Positions 4,547-8,128 of a stretch of DNA of 8,128 nucleotides are shown here, piece after piece. Below the pieces are notes generated by a model. The model was not told the DNA's origin and searched no databases. It saw nothing but the letters and a program-made list of their open reading frames with translations. How positions within the stretch are numbered: the first letter of the stretch is position 1; the number at the start of each line of letters is the position of its first letter. Location: contig JASHVA010000137.1 in the NCBI GenBank assembly GCA_030039715.1, positions 1 to 8,128 on the forward strand, in the 5' to 3' direction. Source of the stretch: Thermoplasmata archaeon (GTDB lineage: Archaea; Thermoplasmatota; Thermoplasmata; Lutacidiplasmatales; UBA184). The translations under genes were made by a program, and so were the position numbers.

Positions 4547-6253
4547 ATGGCCACGTCCGATATCGACCGGATCTGGCTGAAGAACTATCCGCCCGGCGTT
4601 CCGCCGACGGTCGAGATCCCCCCGGTCTTGTTGACCGAGCTCATCGAGGCGAGCGTCCAAAAGTGGGCCGACCACACGGCGTTCATCCATTACGGCGCGA
4701 AATGGTCGTACCGGCGTTTCTGGGCGGAGAGCGAGCGCCTCGCCGCCGCGCTCCGGCGGGACGGCGTCGGCCCCGGAGACCGGGTCGCTCTCTACCTCCC
4801 GAACTGCCCGCTCTACCCGATCGCGCTGTTCGCGATCTGGCGGCTCGGCGCGATCGCGGTGCAAGTGAGCCCGCTCTATGTCGGCCAGGACTTGAGCCGG
4901 ATCCTCCGCGACGCGGGCCCGAAGGCGCTCGTCACGCTCGAGATCCTCTTCCCGAACGTCGCGAAGGTCCGCACCGACTACCCGGTGCCGGTCGCGTACG
5001 TGGCCCGTCTGCGGGACTATTATCCCTGGTACGTCCGCCCGTTCGTGAACTCCGTCCTGCGGAAGCGAAAGCTGCCGACGGACTTCCCCACCGAGGCGTG
5101 GGTCCATCCCGTCTCGGCGGCGCTGCGCTCGCAGGACCGCGTCGCGCTCTATCGGGGCGATCCCGCCCGCACCGTCGCGGTGTACCAGTACACCGGCGGG
5201 ACCACGGGGATCCCGAAAGCGGCGATGCTCACGCATCGGAACCTGGTCGCCAACGTGACGCAGGCGAACGCGTGGAACACGACCCGGGTCCCCGGGGCGG
5301 AGGTGATCCTCGCGACGGTCCCGTTCTTCCACATCTACGGGCTGACGATCGCGCTCCTCCTCGGCCTCTCCGACGGGGGAGCGATCGTGATGCAGACGCG
5401 GCCGGACGTTCCCGAGCTCCTCCGCCTCATCGACAAGTACCAGCCGACGCAGTTCCCCGGCGTGCCGGCCCTCTACAACGCGTTCAACAACCAGCCGGAC
5501 ATCGCGAAGCACCGCATCCACTCGATCAAGTACTGCCTCTCGGGCTCCGCCCCCCTTCCGGTCGAGGTGGCCCGGAAGTTCGAGGCGCTCACCGGGGGCT
5601 CGCTCGTCGAGGGGTACGGCCTGAGCGAGACCTCGCCGGGAACTCACGTGAACCCGCTGAGCGGAGAGCGCCGGCCCGGATCGATCGGCCTCCCGCTCCC
5701 GAACACCGACCAGCGGATCGTCGACCTCGAGACCGGAACCCGCGTACTCCCGCCCGGCGAGGTCGGAGAGCTCTCGATCCGGGGTCCCCAGGTGATGCTC
5801 GGATACTTCGGCCACCCCGAGGAGACGGCGGCCGTCCTGAAGGACGGCTGGTTCCGCACCGGCGACGCGGCGCGCGTCGACTCGGACGGCTTCGCCTACA
5901 TCGTCGACCGGAAGAAGGACATGGTGAACGTCGGGGGAATGAAGGTCTACCCCCGGGAGGTCGAGGAGGTCCTCTTCCAGCATCCGGCGGTCGCGGACGC
6001 CGCGGCGGTCGGGGTGCCCGACGCGACGCACGGCGAGGTGATCAAGGCCTACGTCGTGCTGAAGCCCGGAGCGAGCGCGACCGCCGAGGAGCTGATCGCG
6101 TTCGTCCGGGAGCGGATCGCCCACTACAAGGCGCCGAGGTCGATCGAGTTCCGCGACGCGCTCCCGAAGAGCGGGGTGCAGAAGGTGCTGCGGCGGGTGC
6201 TGCGCGAGGAGTCGGCGGCCCCGGCCCCGCCGGCTACAGCCCCCGGGCGATGA
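4547..6253 (+). CDS. long-chain fatty-acid--CoA ligase (AMP-forming, FadD/LcfA-like)
   Basis: A 568-residue member of the ANL (acyl-adenylate) superfamily. It activates a carboxylic acid with ATP, then forms the CoA thioester. Motifs in order: the P-loop-like YTGGTTGIPKAAMLTH at 215-230, FHIYGLT near 261, GYGLSETSP at 356-364, GWFRTGDAARVDSDGF near 434-449 with the ATP-ribose Asp in TGD, RKKD at 455-458 at the hinge, GGMKVYPREVEEVL, and a C-terminal QKVLRR with the adenylation lysine at K546. Just before the lysine the sequence is PKSGVQK instead of the common PK(T/S)xxGK. The amphipathic YYPWYVRPFVNSVLRKRK segment is like that of long-chain ligases of the LcfA type, so a medium to long fatty acid is the likely substrate. 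It is translationally coupled to DUF35. Its end overlaps the convergent dehydrogenase gene by 20 bases. Confidence 0.9.
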   Translation: MATSDIDRIWLKNYPPGVPPTVEIPPVLLTELIEASVQKWADHTAFIHYGAKWSYRRFWAESERLAAALRRDGVGPGDRVALYLPNCPLYPIALFAIWRLGAIAVQVSPLYVGQDLSRILRDAGPKALVTLEILFPNVAKVRTDYPVPVAYVARLRDYYPWYVRPFVNSVLRKRKLPTDFPTEAWVHPVSAALRSQDRVALYRGDPARTVAVYQYTGGTTGIPKAAMLTHRNLVANVTQANAWNTTRVPGAEVILATVPFFHIYGLTIALLLGLSDGGAIVMQTRPDVPELLRLIDKYQPTQFPGVPALYNAFNNQPDIAKHRIHSIKYCLSGSAPLPVEVARKFEALTGGSLVEGYGLSETSPGTHVNPLSGERRPGSIGLPLPNTDQRIVDLETGTRVLPPGEVGELSIRGPQVMLGYFGHPEETAAVLKDGWFRTGDAARVDSDGFAYIVDRKKDMVNVGGMKVYPREVEEVLFQHPAVADAAAVGVPDATHGEVIKAYVVLKPGASATAEELIAFVRERIAHYKAPRSIEFRDALPKSGVQKVLRRVLREESAAPAPPATAPGR

Positions 6254-7427
6254 CGTCGCGCGAGATCACGACCCGCTGGATCTCGTTCGTCCCCTCGAAG
6301 ATCTCGCTGATGCGGGCGTCGCGGTAGGCCCGCTCGATCGGCGTCCCGCGGATGTAGCCCAGCCCGCCGTGGATCTGGAGCGCCTGGTCGATCACGTCGC
6401 TCGCCCACTCCGAGGCGAGGCACTTGACGACCGCCGCCTCGCGCGTCTTCTCCGCCCGCTCGAGCCGGCTCCACTTCTTCGGGTCGGTCCCGAGGCGGTC
6501 CTGGTGCTCGGCCGCGTGGTAGACCATGAACTTGAGCGCGTGCGCCTTCATCGCCATGTCGGCGAGCTTGAACTGGATCGCCTCGTACTCGCTGATGGGG
6601 AGGCCGAACTGCGTCCGGTTCTTGGCGAACTCGAGCGCCTCCGTCGTCGCGGCCTCGATCCCGCCGAGGCTCGCCGCGCCGAGGGAGACGCGGCCGACGT
6701 CGAGCGCGGTCATCGCCGCGTGGAAGCCCTTTCCGACCTCGCCGAGCACGCGGTCCGGTCCGACCCTCACGTGGTCGAGGATGAGCTCGGCCGTCGACGT
6801 GCCGTGAAGGCCCATCTTCTTCTCGCAGCGGCCGACCTTGAAGCCGGGAAGGTTCGTGTCGACGATGAACGCCGTGACCCCGCCGTTCGGTCCGAGCTTC
6901 ACGTCGTTGCCGGCCATCAGGATCACCGTATCGGCCTCCCGGCCGTTCGAGACGTAGATCTTGTTGCCGGTGATCTCCCAGCCATCGCCCGACGGCTCCG
7001 CGACCGTGTGGACGGCCCCGGAGTCGCTCCCCGAGCCGGGCTCGGTCAGGCTGAAGGCGAGGAGCTTCTCCCCGCGGGCCGCGGGGACGAGCCACTTCTG
7101 CTTCTGCTCTTCGGAGCCGTAGTAGAGGAGCGGCGTCGTCCCGAGCGACGTGTGCGCCCCCACGATCGTACCGTGCGAGGCGTCGACCTTGCCGAGCTCC
7201 TCGAGGAAGATGCAGTAGCCGACCTTGCCGAGGCCGAGCCCGCCGTACTCCTCGGGGATCGGCACGCCGAAGTATCCTTCCGAGCGCATCTTCGCGACGG
7301 ACTCGCGCGGGAACTCCTCCGTTTCGTCCATCGCCGGGACGACCGGCGCGACCTCCTTCTGCAAGAAGGCGCGGACCGCCGAGCGGAACGCCTCCTGGTC
7401 CGCGGTGAACGAGAAGTCGATCGCCAT
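6234..7427 (-). CDS. acyl-CoA dehydrogenase
   Basis: A 397-residue FAD-dependent acyl-CoA dehydrogenase (short/medium-chain or butyryl-CoA type, full length). It oxidises acyl-CoA to trans-2-enoyl-CoA and passes electrons to an electron-transfer flavoprotein. The first signature LAFSLTEPGSGSD is at 123-135. The segments GKGFHAAM and GRVSLGAASLG contribute to the flavin/CoA site. The second signature, from QIHGGLGYIRG (351) to ISEIFEGTNEIQ (373-384), contains the catalytic base E378 at the SCAD/MCAD-type position. The ATG at 7427 lies three bases after the stop of the enoyl-CoA hydratase gene, so the two form an operon. AGGGG inside the end of the upstream gene, about nine bases before the ATG, may serve as ribosome binding site. 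No electron-transfer flavoprotein gene is in view. Confidence 0.95.
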   Translation of the reverse strand: MAIDFSFTADQEAFRSAVRAFLQKEVAPVVPAMDETEEFPRESVAKMRSEGYFGVPIPEEYGGLGLGKVGYCIFLEELGKVDASHGTIVGAHTSLGTTPLLYYGSEEQKQKWLVPAARGEKLLAFSLTEPGSGSDSGAVHTVAEPSGDGWEITGNKIYVSNGREADTVILMAGNDVKLGPNGGVTAFIVDTNLPGFKVGRCEKKMGLHGTSTAELILDHVRVGPDRVLGEVGKGFHAAMTALDVGRVSLGAASLGGIEAATTEALEFAKNRTQFGLPISEYEAIQFKLADMAMKAHALKFMVYHAAEHQDRLGTDPKKWSRLERAEKTREAAVVKCLASEWASDVIDQALQIHGGLGYIRGTPIERAYRDARISEIFEGTNEIQRVVISRDVIARGL

Positions 7428-7430
7428 CGC

Positions 7431-8128
7431 CTACTTCCCCTGGAACTTCGGCGGCCGGCGTTCGACGAACGCGGCGATCCCCTCGCCGAGGTCCTCCGAG
7501 TTCAGCACTTCGGTCTCGAAGAGATGGGTCTCGTTCTCGATCCCCTTCGCGAGCGGGAGCTCGCTGCCCTCGACGATCGAGCGCTTCGCCGCCTGGACGG
7601 CCCTCGGCGCGCGCTGGGCGATCGTGTGCGCCAGGTCTCGGGCCGCCCGGAGCTCCTGACCGGCCGGCACGGTCTTGTTCACGAGGCCGATCCTGAGCGC
7701 CTCCGCGGCCGAGATCATCGCGCCCGTGAAGATGAGCTCCTTCGCCTTCGCGACGCCGACGAGCCGGGGCAACCGCTGCGTCCCGCCGTAGGCCGGGAGG
7801 AGCCCGAGCGTGACCTCGGGCGCTCCGAGCTTCGCCGACTCTCCCGCGATGCGGAGGTCGCAGGCCAGCGCGAGCTCGAGTCCCCCTCCGAGCGCCAGGC
7901 CATTGATCGCCGCGATGACGGGCGCGCGGAGCGCGCCCAGCCGTGCGTAGATCGCCAGCCCCCGGCGAGCGACCTCGGGCGCCGACGTGAGGTCGAGCGT
8001 CGCCATCTCCTTGACGTCCGCGCCGGCGCTGAAGTACTGTCCCTCGCCGGTGAGCACGACCGCGCGCACCTTCGGGTCGGAGGCGAGTTCGCCGATGCGC
8101 CGGTCGAGGTCGGCGAGGAGGCTCGTCG
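7431..8128 (-). CDS. enoyl-CoA hydratase/isomerase, N-terminus beyond right edge
   Basis: A crotonase-fold protein, 232 codons visible (the outermost one incomplete) of an expected 255-260. It hydrates trans-2-enoyl-CoA to 3-hydroxyacyl-CoA. Numbering from the first complete codon (8126), the oxyanion-hole segments are FSAGAD (32-37) and NGLALGGGLELALACD (75-90). Both catalytic glutamates are present: E84 in GGGLELA and E104 in GAPEVTLGLLPAYGGTQRLPR. Their 20-residue spacing equals that of E144/E164 in rat crotonase, so a true hydratase is more likely than an isomerase or dehalogenase relative. The C-terminus IAAFVERRPPKFQGK is the usual family ending. The frame stays open to the window edge with family-like sequence (LADLDRRIGELASDPKV), so the GTG at 8069 is an internal valine, not the start. 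It is the upstream member of an operon with the acyl-CoA dehydrogenase. Confidence 0.93.
   Translation of the reverse strand, partial: TSLLADLDRRIGELASDPKVRAVVLTGEGQYFSAGADVKEMATLDLTSAPEVARRGLAIYARLGALRAPVIAAINGLALGGGLELALACDLRIAGESAKLGAPEVTLGLLPAYGGTQRLPRLVGVAKAKELIFTGAMISAAEALRIGLVNKTVPAGQELRAARDLAHTIAQRAPRAVQAAKRSIVEGSELPLAKGIENETHLFETEVLNSEDLGEGIAAFVERRPPKFQGK

Noticed and set aside
4487..6327. Two open frames of about 550 codons, one antisense and one +1 to the acyl-CoA ligase
   Set aside because: Both give Arg/Pro/Gly-rich sequences with no recognisable domain. The ligase frame carries every family motif.
6124..7095. Minus-strand frame of 323 codons overlapping the acyl-CoA dehydrogenase
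   Set aside because: Its body is an alternate-frame shadow (Arg/Gly/Pro-rich), with no motif, in the region of a well-supported dehydrogenase.
8067..8069. GTG at 8069 as the start of the enoyl-CoA hydratase
   Set aside because: The frame continues to the window edge with family-like residues, and this GTG is the valine of the conserved DPKVRAVVLTG segment.
1..8128. Search for tRNA/rRNA genes, insertion sequences, CRISPR repeats, integrase sites or defence genes
   Set aside because: No cloverleaf-like gene, direct-repeat array, terminal inverted repeats or transposase-like frame was seen. Coding density is high and gene content is metabolic.

Overview
The window looks archaeal. It is a high-GC chromosome segment whose monocistronic genes have short A/T-rich TATA-like boxes about 25-28 bases before the start codon. 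That is the archaeal layout for leaderless transcripts. A standalone ThiI-type PP-loop protein, a thiolase paired with a DUF35 zinc-ribbon/OB-fold protein, and a small membrane protein with a Pro/Gly/Gln-rich linker and C-terminal zinc-ribbon remnant all fit an archaeon. By style of gene content I would guess an uncultured, heterotrophic Thermoplasmatota/Euryarchaeota-like lineage, but the phylum is an inference. No rRNA, tRNA, mobile element, CRISPR array or phage gene was seen.

Layout. At the left edge (minus strand) is the start of a coiled-coil protein that runs off the window. Next comes an alpha/beta hydrolase (minus), divergent from a ThiI-like sulfurtransferase domain protein (plus). 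Their shared 93-base gap carries two mirror-image copies of the same TATA-like box. The ThiI-like gene converges on a three-helix membrane protein (minus), with a GC-rich hairpin between them. The membrane protein is divergent from a plus-strand cluster: a 102-residue protein of unknown function, an SCP2-type thiolase, a DUF35 protein and a long-chain acyl-CoA ligase. From 6234 to the right edge a minus-strand pair, enoyl-CoA hydratase followed by acyl-CoA dehydrogenase, converges on that cluster. The two operons overlap by 20 bases at their stop codons.

Function. The right-hand 5 kb reads as a fatty-acid or other acyl-CoA degradation island: activation (ligase), first oxidation (acyl-CoA dehydrogenase), hydration (enoyl-CoA hydratase) and thiolysis (thiolase with DUF35). 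The 3-hydroxyacyl-CoA dehydrogenase step is not in the window. The left 2.5 kb holds unrelated single genes.

Translation starts fall into two classes. The coiled-coil, hydrolase and ThiI-like genes appear leaderless. The membrane protein, thiolase and ligase have Shine-Dalgarno-like sequences (AGGTGG, GGAGG, GGTGA). The main structural puzzles are the missing conventional start for the DUF35 gene, the reduced ThiI-like protein, and the unknown 102-residue protein. I saw nothing that amounts to a clearly new multi-gene system.
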